Source: Sphaerisporangium dianthi
GTDB lineage: Bacteria > Actinomycetota > Actinomycetes > Streptosporangiales > Streptosporangiaceae
Reading direction: 5' to 3'
DNA length: 64,000 bases
Assembly (NCBI RefSeq): GCF_042654065.1
Contig: NZ_JBHSFP010000007.1
Coordinates: 62,001-126,000 of the forward strand
Each line of letters begins with the position of its first letter. The stretch's first letter is position 1. Below the pieces are notes generated by a model. That model was not told the origin of the DNA, made no database searches, and worked only from the letters and a program-made list of their open reading frames with translations. A program made the position numbers and the translations under genes. Shown piece after piece: positions 43,086 to 51,703 of the stretch.

Positions 43086-43494
43086 GGTCAGCCTCCACGG
43101 GGATCTGGGGAGAACGGGTTCCGATCCACAGGCAAGCCTGCCAGGTGACACCGGCATCCCGACACCCGGGCGGCGCCCCGAACCGACCCTATTTACCCCG
43201 CGGTCCATATCACCGGACCGTGGCCGCCCGATCACCGGACCGTGGGCGCCCGATCACCGGACCGTGGGCGCCCGATCATCGGACCGTGGCCGCCCGCTCC
43301 CCGTACCCTCTGCCATGCTCCCCGGCTCCCCCGCCAGGGTGCTCGATCCCTGCCTTGCGGGTGGGCCGGATGTCGTCGGCGGGTGCGTGGGCCTCCCGCC
43401 TGACGGGCTTGCATCCCCGCCGCACGCCGGCCGGGAGGGGCCTTCCCCGGCCGGTCATGCCGCGTTCACCCAGGTGACACAGCGCGAGCAGTGT
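43086..43494. other. 409-bp intergenic region with four 22-bp tandem repeats
   Basis: No gene is seen. It contains the promoter of the CoA-transferase, a block of four tandem repeats (43209-43296), and about 190 bases of unremarkable GC-rich DNA before the 51-codon gene. Confidence 0.5.
43209..43296. repeat. Four tandem 22-bp repeats
   Basis: Units of the form ATCACCGGACCGTGGGCGCC plus CG start at 43209, 43231, 43253 and 43275 with one or two base changes. They lie 124 bases upstream of the CoA-transferase start. There is no spacer, so this is not a CRISPR array. Confidence 0.9.
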
Positions 43495-43650
43495 TCAGTG
43501 GTGGGTCCTGCGAGCGCGCCACCGGTCCACGTAATCACGAATCTTGCGCTGATGCCGCGGATCCTTCGCCATCGTCTTGACCTTCTCGACGTGCTCCTGC
43601 CCCTTCGGGCTGCGCAGATAATCCCTGATGCGGTCCATCATGGAAGCCAT
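43495..43650 (-). CDS. Small basic protein of 51 aa
   Basis: An ATG at 43650 opens a 51-codon frame: MASMMDRIRDYLRSPKGQEH at the start and DPRHQRKIRDYVDRWRARRT near the end. It is highly basic and helical. Short proteins with a D-x-I-R-x-Y-L-R-S-P-K/Q-G-Q pattern are common in actinobacteria and uncharacterised. GGTGG lies a few bases before the ATG. Codon third positions and the amphipathic pattern support a real gene although it is short. Confidence 0.65.
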   Translation of the reverse strand: MASMMDRIRDYLRSPKGQEHVEKVKTMAKDPRHQRKIRDYVDRWRARRTHH

Positions 43651-44006
43651 CGTTTTCACCACCGTCTATCGATCGCCGTTTCCACCGAACGGCTACCCTC
43701 GACATCCCCCGCCAATCACGCATAGCGCTCGCAAGCCGGAAAAACAGGACAAGGGATGACGATTGCGGGGTACAACCGCGACCGGCCGGCCAACCTCGCA
43801 TGACCAACTCCACATTGGTCGGACATAGCACCCGCGAGCTGCCGATTTGACGCTCAACCAGGGAACCGATCGGCCGGCCGGTCGCCGCGCGGGTCCCCCC
43901 GTTCCGGTCTCACGACGTGCGTTAGGTTGGTGCCCCGCCGCACCGTCGCAGGCGTCGCGCCGCCGGACGAGGCGCACGAAACGCGCGTTCGAAGGGAGGC
44001 ACCCCG
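43651..44006. other. 356-bp intergenic region
   Basis: No gene is seen. It contains the inverted repeat GACCAA-N7-TTGGTC (43802-43820), possibly an operator for an unknown regulator, and the SD-like GGGAGG at 43994-43999 before the DUF2786 gene. Confidence 0.4.
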
Positions 44007-44807
44007 CTGACGGCCACCGACGCGACGTCCAAGGCGAAGATCATGGAACGGGTCCGGCGGCTGCTGGACCTCGCGGAACACCCCAACACCGGCGAAGAGG
44101 AGGCGGCGCTCGCCTCCGCCCACGCGGCCTCCCTCATGCTGCGGCACGGGCTCGACGCCAGCGCCGTGCGGCGAGGCGCCACCGGACGCTCCGAGAAGAT
44201 CGACGGCATCCAGTTCGAGGTCTCCAACCGCGGCGGCCACGCCCGGGAACGCTGTTGGGCGCTCCACCTGATCTGCGACGCCCTCGGCTGCAAGGGTGCA
44301 CAGCACTGGACCGGCGTGCGAGGACGCGGCATCCGCGGCGCACGCCACGTCACCATGACCGTCGTCGGCCCCGAACCCGTGCTCGACAGCCTGCGCGTGC
44401 TGCTCCCCTCCATCACCCTGCAGATGGAGAACCAGGTCAGACCCGCACTGCGGCGCTTCACCGCGCGTGAACTGGAAGCCGTCGCCGGCAAGGACCGGCG
44501 CGCCCGTGCGACGTCCGACTTCCGCCGCGCCTTCTACGTCGGCTTCGGCGCGGGCGTCTCGGCCAAACTCCTGGCCCGAGTCGCCGAAATAGCCGACCAG
44601 GTGAAGGGCACCGGCGCAGAACTCGTGCTCCTCGACCGCTCAGCACTCGTCCAGGCCGAGTTCCAGCGCCGCTTCCCCGGCCTGAGACGCGCCCGCGCCA
44701 CCACACTCGACGCCGCCGGCTACCACACCGGCCGCGAAGCGGGACGCCTCGCCGACCTCAGCGACCGCAACCTCCCCGACCTCCCCCTCCACCAACTCCC
44801 CCACTGA
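44007..44807 (+). CDS. DUF2786-domain protein
   Basis: At least 254 aa from the ATG at 44043. An in-frame CTG at 44007 has GGGAGG 7 nt before it and would add 12 residues (LTATDATSKAKI) that complete the first helix of the domain. The DUF2786 pattern is KIMERVRRLLDLAEHPNTGEEEAALASAHAASLML. A second helical domain, found in many mycobacterial and streptomycete homologues, ends with TLDAAGYHTGREAGRLAD. The function is unknown. Some family members are linked to phage and recombination genes. Confidence 0.85.
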   Translation: MTATDATSKAKIMERVRRLLDLAEHPNTGEEEAALASAHAASLMLRHGLDASAVRRGATGRSEKIDGIQFEVSNRGGHARERCWALHLICDALGCKGAQHWTGVRGRGIRGARHVTMTVVGPEPVLDSLRVLLPSITLQMENQVRPALRRFTARELEAVAGKDRRARATSDFRRAFYVGFGAGVSAKLLARVAEIADQVKGTGAELVLLDRSALVQAEFQRRFPGLRRARATTLDAAGYHTGREAGRLADLSDRNLPDLPLHQLPH

Positions 44808-44883
44808 ACCCCCCAACGCTCGAACCGCCCCACACCCACACCCAACCCACCAAGGCGGTACAGCCAAACGCCATGCCCGTGCC

Positions 44884-44973
44884 CTACCCGTCGAGGCAGT
44901 ACATACAGGTGACGCCCGTGCCGTCGAACCAGCCATTCTCAGGCCCGCGCTCGTAGACCACTTCCCACCGATC
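44884..44973 (-). pseudogene. Possible coding remnant or very small peptide
   Basis: The minus strand reads DRWEVVYERGPENGWFDG then TGVTCMYCLDG and a stop. The aromatic, Gly-rich and CxxC-bearing run is coherent, yet there is no ATG in frame. An internal GTG at 44961 would give about 25 residues, with GGAGGAG 13 nt before it. It may be the 3' remnant of a lost gene or a miniature protein. A coding role is not established. Confidence 0.25.
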
Positions 44974-45044
44974 ACTCCTCCACGACCTGCCGCTGCGTTA
45001 CTTTTGGTGACCGGGGGTTGCCGGAACGTCGGAGGGCCGAGACC

Positions 45045-47066
45045 GTGACACAGGAACCAGGATCCGTGCCACCCGGGACCGGACCCCTGTCACCCGATTT
45101 CACAGGCATCGACCCGAACCTCATGGACGGTTTCATCACCGAGATCGACCACGCCCGAGGCACCATCGGCGAGCACACCGAAGCCATCCGCCGCATCTTC
45201 ACCACCAACGGCATCCCAGCAACTTCCCTCGCCCCCATCACCGAGGTAGAGCACTGGATAGACCACCACCTCCCCGACCTCCGCCGTCGAGTACAGATAG
45301 CCAAGAACACCGCAAAACTCCCAGACTGGTCCCCAGGCGCGGGCCGCGGGCTGGTGCCCTACAAGGAGACGAATGCGCTCCCGGCAGCCGAAGCGCAGCG
45401 GCTCGGCACAGACCTGGCTGCCGAGTACAAGGCGATCAACCCCGACGTCTTGTTCGATCCGGGACTGGACGAGAAGTACCAGAAGATCGTAAACGTCCTT
45501 GAAGCCAACGTTCACGACCCGCAGTTCACCGCCGCCTTCTTCGCCGGTCTTGGCCTGAATCGCACCTTACGGCTCCCCGAACTGCTGCGACGCAACCTGC
45601 AGGAGAGCGACCAGGCAGCGGTCGACACTGTCAGCCAGGCCCTCGGGACGGCCGTCACCGCGGGCGGCGCTGCGGTCGCCGGTTTCGCTGCCATCAGCAA
45701 CGGCATGAAAAAGAAAGCCTCCAACTACGACGAACAGCGAGCGATCGGAGAACTGCTATCCGCCGGCCGATTCCCGACCGAGTGGCTCGCCGAAGTCGTC
45801 GTCACCCAAATCTTCGTCCCCGGTGACAAGAGCAGGGGCAAGGTGCTGGCCCCTTACCTCCAAGCGCTCGCCAAGGACCCCGGCGCGGCTCGCCTGGCGA
45901 TCAGTGTAGCCACCAGTGACAGTCCACTACCCAAAGATCCCTTCGCGAGTCTGGCGCCATCGCTGCGGTCACACCCGGAAGACCAACGCCCCGACCTGGC
46001 AGCCTTTCTGAAGAATCTTAACGATCGAGCCAGCGCGCATGACACTTCAGCCGATTCCTTCGGCCGCCTCTTGGCCGCAGCCTCAGGCGTCTACGACGAA
46101 CAAGACGGCCACCACAGCGACGCAGCAGCCCGTTTCGCCTTCACCGTCATCACCACCGCATCCGCCTTCAATCTCGCCGAACCCACAAGAGTTTACCTCT
46201 CCCAGATGGCCGGCTCCTATATCACCGAAATCGCCGAAGGAGCCGATCTCGGTGACGCCAATCACGTACTCCCTAGCGCCTTCGGCGCAGTGGAATCTCA
46301 AATCCCAGGCCTGAAGCCCAGCTTCCAACTAAGCCCTGAAGACACCTACAAGTTCATCAAGACCTTCGCCAATAATCTACACAACCAGGCGCCATTCCAA
46401 GCCGGCATGGACATCCTTACCACTCGACTAATCGGCGACGCAGTATCAGACATGACGATAACCAGAGACTCAACCCGCCTAGACGATACCTTCGCCGTCC
46501 TCGGAAATCTCCGCGGCCTACAGCTAGCAGCCCGCGAGAAGCTCGGAAAAGCCATAGACGACGCAGCGGAGGAGTACAGGAATAACGAAAGCATGCTGAT
46601 TGGAACGGTATTCGGCATCGCAGGTCTGGGCGGGGTGCTCGAACGAGTTCCAAAGACGTGGACAGCCATCAGCACAGCCTGGTCTGGATACGACACCTAT
46701 GTTAGATCAGACGAGAAAGAGCTCGAAAAAGTCCGCACGGCCGACGAGCGCGAAACTCTAGGCCGTCAACACGCAATTGCTCAATCACTGATAAGCGCTG
46801 GCCTCAAGCCCGAGGTATCTCCCACAGACTACCAAAATGCGCATCCGAATGCTGTTCCCATCGCCGACGACGCCGGCAATCTACGCCCGTTCGCCGACAT
46901 CCTTAAGCTGGGGAATGATGGACTTGACTCCCTAGATCGATGGTTTCTTGAGAACGATATGGGCAAAGACAAAAACTCTCTAGGCGAAACGACTCGCTTT
47001 CTGGCTGACCGCTTCGATGGCCGCAAAGACTACGCAAGAGATCGAGCACACGTATTTGATAACTAG
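45045..47066 (+). CDS. Large helical protein, WXG100/T7SS-neighbourhood type (possibly DUF6571)
   Basis: A 673-aa protein from the GTG at 45045, with GGAGGG 8 nt upstream. A TTG at 45018 is less likely. It lacks a signal peptide. The N-terminal about 80 residues are helical, and then a mostly helical body follows with one hydrophobic segment (AVTAGGAAVAGFAAISNG) and a second (IGTVFGIAGLGGVLE) near the C-terminus. The layout resembles large actinobacterial proteins found beside WXG100 genes, which are candidate type VII secretion substrates. Base composition falls in its second half (53% GC by direct count at 46441-46500). The stop touches that of the convergent lipoprotein. Confidence 0.7.
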   Translation: MTQEPGSVPPGTGPLSPDFTGIDPNLMDGFITEIDHARGTIGEHTEAIRRIFTTNGIPATSLAPITEVEHWIDHHLPDLRRRVQIAKNTAKLPDWSPGAGRGLVPYKETNALPAAEAQRLGTDLAAEYKAINPDVLFDPGLDEKYQKIVNVLEANVHDPQFTAAFFAGLGLNRTLRLPELLRRNLQESDQAAVDTVSQALGTAVTAGGAAVAGFAAISNGMKKKASNYDEQRAIGELLSAGRFPTEWLAEVVVTQIFVPGDKSRGKVLAPYLQALAKDPGAARLAISVATSDSPLPKDPFASLAPSLRSHPEDQRPDLAAFLKNLNDRASAHDTSADSFGRLLAAASGVYDEQDGHHSDAAARFAFTVITTASAFNLAEPTRVYLSQMAGSYITEIAEGADLGDANHVLPSAFGAVESQIPGLKPSFQLSPEDTYKFIKTFANNLHNQAPFQAGMDILTTRLIGDAVSDMTITRDSTRLDDTFAVLGNLRGLQLAAREKLGKAIDDAAEEYRNNESMLIGTVFGIAGLGGVLERVPKTWTAISTAWSGYDTYVRSDEKELEKVRTADERETLGRQHAIAQSLISAGLKPEVSPTDYQNAHPNAVPIADDAGNLRPFADILKLGNDGLDSLDRWFLENDMGKDKNSLGETTRFLADRFDGRKDYARDRAHVFDN

Positions 47067-47531
47067 CTATCGAGCATCGAGACATCCCGTCTCACCACTA
47101 ACAGCATACTGACCGTCTCCCGGCGCATCAAGGATTAGAATAGTATGCGCCGCCTTATTCTCCACACGAATAGGCTGGCCGGGATCGCCTGTCGAAACAA
47201 TCTCATACGCCCCAACCCTCTTAACTGCCCCCAACAAAGCATCAACAAGCGCATCGGGCTTACGCTTTGGAAGATCTCTTCCTGTCGCCGCAAAGGTCCG
47301 CTTAGCCTTACCTTCGCCGCAGGGGATATCCTTGCCCCCAGGGTCCGTTATGGCGACATTTTCCGCATTTCTCTCTTCTAGCAACCGAAGGATGTCGCTT
47401 TTCAGTGTTTGGCCCGCTTTAGAGACACTCGGGCCTTTGTCGGGTGTGCATCCGGTTAGTATCAGCATGGCGAGCAAAGCGATGGCCACAACCTTCCGGT
47501 GAAAATCCAGAGGACTGGACTGTTGCATCAT
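47067..47531 (-). CDS. Putative lipoprotein
   Basis: A 154-aa protein from the ATG at 47531, with GGAGG 5 nt upstream. The signal is KVVAIALLAMLILTGC, with lipobox LTGC at about residue 27-30. The mature part is hydrophilic and has one more Cys pair (IPCGEG...TGCLDAR). No family is recognised. It is convergent to the large helical protein with no gap and divergent from the WXG-like gene, so its product may meet a secreted partner at the cell surface. That is inference. Confidence 0.7.
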   Translation of the reverse strand: MMQQSSPLDFHRKVVAIALLAMLILTGCTPDKGPSVSKAGQTLKSDILRLLEERNAENVAITDPGGKDIPCGEGKAKRTFAATGRDLPKRKPDALVDALLGAVKRVGAYEIVSTGDPGQPIRVENKAAHTILILDAPGDGQYAVSGETGCLDAR

Positions 47532-47648
47532 CTTCGCCTCCAGGGCTGGCCGTGATCCAGACGGATCCCACATAATCTCAGTCAGAGCCGCTGTGCCACC
47601 TAGTATCCACTTCCTCATTCAGACTTTCATCGCGGTAGGAGTCAGACG

Positions 47649-47951
47649 TTGCCCATCGACGACGATTTGGTTCCGAATCCCCGGCATCGGGACCTGGAGG
47701 CGGCGCTGGACGTCGTGCGGGCGCACGTCCAGGTGCTGGAGAGAGTCCTCGACCCCGCGTGTGCCACCTTCGGTGGTCAAGCCGTGTGGGTGGGGCCGAC
47801 AGCACGCGCGTTCGGTGAAGAGTTGAATGGCCGGCGGGCTCGGATCAAGACGGCTGCACAGCACGTCCTCGCCGAACTTGAGGAAGAGCTGCGCACAACT
47901 CCTAGCAGGGTGTCGCGCACAGCGGCCGGAAGCATGAGCGGTTGGGGATAG
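47649..47951 (+). CDS. WXG100-like small protein
   Basis: A 100-aa protein from the TTG at 47649, with AGGAG 7 nt upstream. It is predicted as two helices around GGQAVWVGPTARAFGEELNG, a W-x-G turn in the position of WXG100 proteins. The C-terminal TAAGSMSGWG is short. Such proteins are secreted through ESX/type VII systems as dimers. It lies divergent from the lipoprotein gene and about 0.6 kb from the end of the large helical protein. Confidence 0.65.
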   Translation: MPIDDDLVPNPRHRDLEAALDVVRAHVQVLERVLDPACATFGGQAVWVGPTARAFGEELNGRRARIKTAAQHVLAELEEELRTTPSRVSRTAAGSMSGWG

Positions 47952-47989
47952 TTGTCCGCTGCGTCGCCTGACCCTTGATCATTGCCTGT

Positions 47990-49336
47990 CTATGCCCTGC
48001 TGTGTCCAGGGTAGGTAAGCGTGGAGGGGTCGGGAGGGTGGACGTCGGCCAGTGCTTCTCGCCAGTCAGCGGTTGTCGAGCCGAGGGCACCCAGCAGGGC
48101 ATCGAACTCATAAGCGCGCACCACGATGCTGATGATCGGTAGGGTATTGGGATCCCGGAGCGCAAGGGTGGCAAGGCGACACGCTTCCTCAACCTCACCG
48201 GATTTCGCGAGCGCGGTCGCATGCGCGAAGCGCACCAGCGCCGGATCACTTGAGACAGTCGGATCGTAAGCTGCGAGTGCCCGATCTGTCGCACTCGCAG
48301 TGCCATCGACGTTGCCCAGATCTGCCCAGCCGCGCGCCTCGTAGAAGGCTTGTCGCTCAGGCTGGAAGGAAAGAATTCCCGGTCGCACCAGGTCAGATGG
48401 GCATCGGTCCAGCGCGTTCCGGCTCCGGTTTATCGCCCGCTCAAAGGCGGCACGGTCTCCGAGAGACGCGTGCGCCAGAGCGGCGAAGCCCCACATCCAC
48501 GCGATCGCGGGAGTTGCTCCGGTGGCCTGCTCGAGACGGGGGCTCACCAGGGCCAACGCATCTCGAGGGTTCCCGGAGTAGGTCGGGATCAACGTGGTGC
48601 TGGCCAGGGCGAGATCGGAAATGTACCTGTCACCGGCCTCATCGGCCGCCCTCCCAGCCGCTGCGTACCAGCGGCGAGCCAGAGGGAAATGGTTGAGATT
48701 GAACAGAACTTCTCCGACGACGATCGAGAGCCGAGCTCCGACTCGCGCAAGACGTCGTTGCGCTTCGATCGGCTGCCTTCGGCCCAGCAATTCGCGCACG
48801 CTGGTCAGATGCATCAAGGTTTCCGCTAGAAGCGTGACAGGCATCACCTTTTCGATGCGCTGCCCCAGTCGATCGGCCTCGGCTTCTAGGAATACGATGC
48901 GGTCCTCTCCTACGGAGGTGGCATCGAGAACCTGTTCGAGGAGGTCGGGGCCGCGCCAGAGGGGGTCGGTTAGGCCGAGGGCCATGGTGGTGGCGCCGAG
49001 GTGGAAGACTTCTCGCCGGTTCGTGGCCGCCTCCCGGGGGTCGGGGCGCGCCGGGGCGTCGCCGGTGCCTTTACCCTCAGGGTCGTACGGCGCGAGCAGT
49101 TCCGCAACGGTGTGGCCGGGGAACATCCGTTCCAGGACTCGGCAGTGATCGGCATGCGGCTTGGTCTTCAGGTGACCCTTCAGCCAGCGGCCGAACGCCT
49201 CCCTGCTCGGCGAAGACCCGATCAGACGCCGGTCGATGCCCCGTGCCACCTTGTCGTACTCCAGACAGAACGCCCGATGCGTCTCCTGATGACGCCTCGA
49301 CAACAACACCTTCAGCAACGTCTGCCGGCCAGGCAT
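47990..49336 (-). CDS. XRE-type HTH regulator with helical-repeat (TPR-like) domain
   Basis: A 448-aa protein. An N-terminal helical DNA-binding-like part (GSSPSREAFGRWLKGHLKTKPHADHCRVLERMFPGHTVAELL) recalls the NsdA-type regulators of actinobacteria. The body is made of tetratricopeptide-like helix pairs (LARRWYAAAGRAADEAGDRYISDLALAS and so on). NsdA-like proteins repress development or secondary metabolism. Here the gene borders a lower-GC accessory patch. No ligand is known. Confidence 0.75.
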   Translation of the reverse strand: MPGRQTLLKVLLSRRHQETHRAFCLEYDKVARGIDRRLIGSSPSREAFGRWLKGHLKTKPHADHCRVLERMFPGHTVAELLAPYDPEGKGTGDAPARPDPREAATNRREVFHLGATTMALGLTDPLWRGPDLLEQVLDATSVGEDRIVFLEAEADRLGQRIEKVMPVTLLAETLMHLTSVRELLGRRQPIEAQRRLARVGARLSIVVGEVLFNLNHFPLARRWYAAAGRAADEAGDRYISDLALASTTLIPTYSGNPRDALALVSPRLEQATGATPAIAWMWGFAALAHASLGDRAAFERAINRSRNALDRCPSDLVRPGILSFQPERQAFYEARGWADLGNVDGTASATDRALAAYDPTVSSDPALVRFAHATALAKSGEVEEACRLATLALRDPNTLPIISIVVRAYEFDALLGALGSTTADWREALADVHPPDPSTLTYPGHSRA

Positions 49337-49820
49337 GGGAACACCGCCTCAGAGGATCGAATCTTTCACGGAAAGTAATGTCTTTGACACGCTAGGTCAT
49401 GACCGAGGTCGAGGACAGCCACTTTTCTGGGTTGTGGAGACAGGACACCGGCACGACACATCGGCGGCGGTACGAAGCCCGTCGTCGACACGAGCGGGCG
49501 GACTCGCGGGCCGGACCGGGGCCGTAGCGTCCCGGGCGAAAACGCACCGCGAACCGCCATGGGCCCCCACCCGACCGCAGGTCATTCGGTCATCCGTGGA
49601 CGGCAACGTCTCTCCTCTGCCGGGTGACGAATGCCGCGTTCGGCTGGCCGGACGTCGTACCGGGACGAGCATCGCGCTCGGCTGGGAGAGCGTCGTTGCT
49701 CGGATGGGTGCCGGGGTGCCGGAGGACGGCGGGAGTCGTTGTCGGTGCGGCGTCGCGGGGCGGGGGCCTGGGGGTTCGTGGTGCGTTCCGCTACCGATCT
49801 GAAGGCGACATCTGACTTAT
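49337..49820. other. 484-bp gap without a convincing gene
   Basis: Short frames exist on both strands, but none carries a family motif or an RBS. The part just before 49821 ends in TGACTTAT directly before the ATG, a possible -10 for the membrane-protein gene. Confidence 0.4.
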
Positions 49821-50906
49821 ATGTCCAGCTCTCCGGCTCCCCTCGAGCCCTTCGCGGCCGTCCAGCGCATCCGGTACACGGTGTGGTGCGTCGGCCTGTC
49901 TCTCGGTCTGCTGATCACGAGCGCCCTGCCGTGGCTGCGCCAGTCGTCCCCCTGGTCCGCGGGCGCGGTGCTGTCGCTGTGGGAGCTGCCGGACTCCGGC
50001 GTCCGCGCGGTGAGCGAGCACGGCGTCAGCGCGCTCGGCATGCTGCTGCTCGCCGTCTCCCTCACCCTGCTCACCGCGCTGCACCCGGCGCGCCCCATGG
50101 TGCTCGGCGCGCTGCTCGCGGCCGTCCTGAGCTTCTTGAACATCATGTGGCTGCACCAGGCGCTCGCCGAGGGCCGCGGCCGCCCGGCGGGCATCCCGGC
50201 CTCGTTCAGCGCCGCGCCCGGCGTGGCGGCCGCCCTCGCCGAGACGCTCGCCCTCGTACTGGGACTGGGCCTGCTCGCCCTGCTCGACTCCGCCGACGAG
50301 CGTGACGCCGTCCGGCGGGCGGCGGTGCCCGCCGGAGAACGGCGGCCGGCATCTCCCTGGTCCGCCGAGATCGGCCGCAGGCTCGGGCACGCGGCGCGGG
50401 GCGGGACGGTGTCCTTGCTGCTCGTCATCGGGAGCACGCTCCCCTGGGTGCGTCTCCGGCACGGTCGCGAGAATGGCGAGGACGTGTTCAGGTACCTGTC
50501 GCTGTGGGATCTGGCCGGCTCGTCCGCCGGTGCGAGCGTGACCCCGGCCGCCGAGACGGCTCTGTCCCTGCTGATGGTGTCCTTTCTGCTCCTCCTGCTG
50601 GTCGCGAGCGAACCTGATCGTTTCGTCGGCTGCTGGGTGTTGCTGTCGGTCTGCCTGACGTCGGCGTCGCTGTGGTGGCTCGCCCGCGCGGTGCACGGTC
50701 TTGAGCGCGCCCCGGACGCCGTCGAGGTGCGGACGCTCCCGGGCCAGGTGGTGACGGTGGTGGTGCTCGCACTCGCCGCGGCCATGGTCGTGGCCGTGAT
50801 CCTGCCGCGCGGGCGACCCGCGCCGCGTCTCCTGGCCAGGTGGCGTCGCGGACGGGCGCCGACGGGCGCGGACGACACATCCGTGACGCCCGGCCGACAG
50901 GAGTGA
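49821..50906 (+). CDS. Polytopic membrane protein of unknown function
   Basis: A 361-aa protein in two similar halves. Each half begins with a hydrophobic helix followed by the run ALPWLRQSS or TLPWVRLRHG, then LSLWELP or LSLWDLAG, then three more membrane helices. About eight helices in total are predicted. The internal repeat suggests a gene-duplicated membrane fold. No family was recognised. Confidence 0.7.
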   Translation: MSSSPAPLEPFAAVQRIRYTVWCVGLSLGLLITSALPWLRQSSPWSAGAVLSLWELPDSGVRAVSEHGVSALGMLLLAVSLTLLTALHPARPMVLGALLAAVLSFLNIMWLHQALAEGRGRPAGIPASFSAAPGVAAALAETLALVLGLGLLALLDSADERDAVRRAAVPAGERRPASPWSAEIGRRLGHAARGGTVSLLLVIGSTLPWVRLRHGRENGEDVFRYLSLWDLAGSSAGASVTPAAETALSLLMVSFLLLLLVASEPDRFVGCWVLLSVCLTSASLWWLARAVHGLERAPDAVEVRTLPGQVVTVVVLALAAAMVVAVILPRGRPAPRLLARWRRGRAPTGADDTSVTPGRQE

Positions 50907-51162
50907 GCCCGCGAACGGGGTGCCGGCGGGCTGCCGACGGCCAAGCCGGAGGTCTTGGCTTTTACCCGGGCGCCAGAGTGGCGGCCCGTAGTTCCCCGGC
51001 GGTGCTGGCCGGGTCGGCGCATCGGTCCGTTCGCTGGACAGTGCGCGCGCCGGTTCGGCAACCGGACGCGCTGAGCGGGCCAGTGCGAGCCGCTCTGCGC
51101 GGTGTGCCGCCGGACGCCGGGGGCGCGATGCGAACCTTCCTCCCTTAAGGACACCGATACAC

Positions 51163-51648
51163 ATGCGCGATGACGCCGGCTCGCCCGTTGTCCGGCTGCT
51201 CGAGAGGGCGGCGTTCCCCTCCACCGAGGCTTCCGTGCCGGAGGCCAGGCGGTGGGCGGCGAAGCTGCTCGACGGTCACCCGCGGCTGGACGACGCCCTG
51301 CTCCTGCTGTCGGAGACGGTCACCAACGCGGTGCTGCACACCCGGTCGGCGGCGGTCGGAGTCGTGCTGCTGGTCGAGGACGGCGACGGCCTGCAGATCG
51401 AGGTGGTCGACGAGGGCGCGGCGACCTCGCCGTGCGTGTGCCGGCACGCCGCCGCCGGCGAGCTCGGCGAGCTCGGCGAGCTCGGCGAGCTCGCCGAGTC
51501 GGGACGGGGCATCCGCCTGCTCCGGACGCTCGCCGACCAGTGGGGGTTCACCGAGGAACGACCGCGGTGCGTCGTCTGGTTCGCCTTCCGCGCCCTTGTG
51601 GAGGTGAGCGGCCCGAAGTGCCCCTCGTCCCGGGCGAGCCGGCCGTAG
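51163..51648 (+). CDS. HATPase_c anti-sigma/SpoIIAB-like ATP-binding protein
   Basis: A 161-aa protein with the GHKL ATP-binding boxes: N-box ETVTNAVLH, G1 VVDEGAA and G2 GRGIRLLRTLADQWG. It matches actinobacterial RsbW-type serine kinases, which bind anti-anti-sigma factors or act alone. Between G1 and G2 it has four GEL repeats caused by a 9-bp tandem repeat in the ATP lid. It is not next to a sigma gene in this window. Confidence 0.85.
   Translation: MRDDAGSPVVRLLERAAFPSTEASVPEARRWAAKLLDGHPRLDDALLLLSETVTNAVLHTRSAAVGVVLLVEDGDGLQIEVVDEGAATSPCVCRHAAAGELGELGELGELAESGRGIRLLRTLADQWGFTEERPRCVVWFAFRALVEVSGPKCPSSRASRP
51457..51492 (+). repeat. Four 9-bp tandem repeats in the ATP-lid coding region
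   Basis: GGCGAGCTC four times in a row, encoding (Gly-Glu-Leu)4. The unit is a multiple of three, so slippage would change lid length without frameshift. Confidence 0.95.
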
Positions 51649-51703
51649 GACCGAACGGACTGAACGGACCGAAGGGACCTGCAGGGCCTGTACGGGGGTG
51701 GGA

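Noticed and set aside
43209..43296. CRISPR array
   Set aside because: The repeat units are directly adjacent with no spacers and no cas gene is near.
49335..49802. 155-codon frame between the XRE-type gene and the membrane-protein gene
   Set aside because: It is Gly/Arg/Ser-rich with no motif and no SD. Other frames of equal length cross it.
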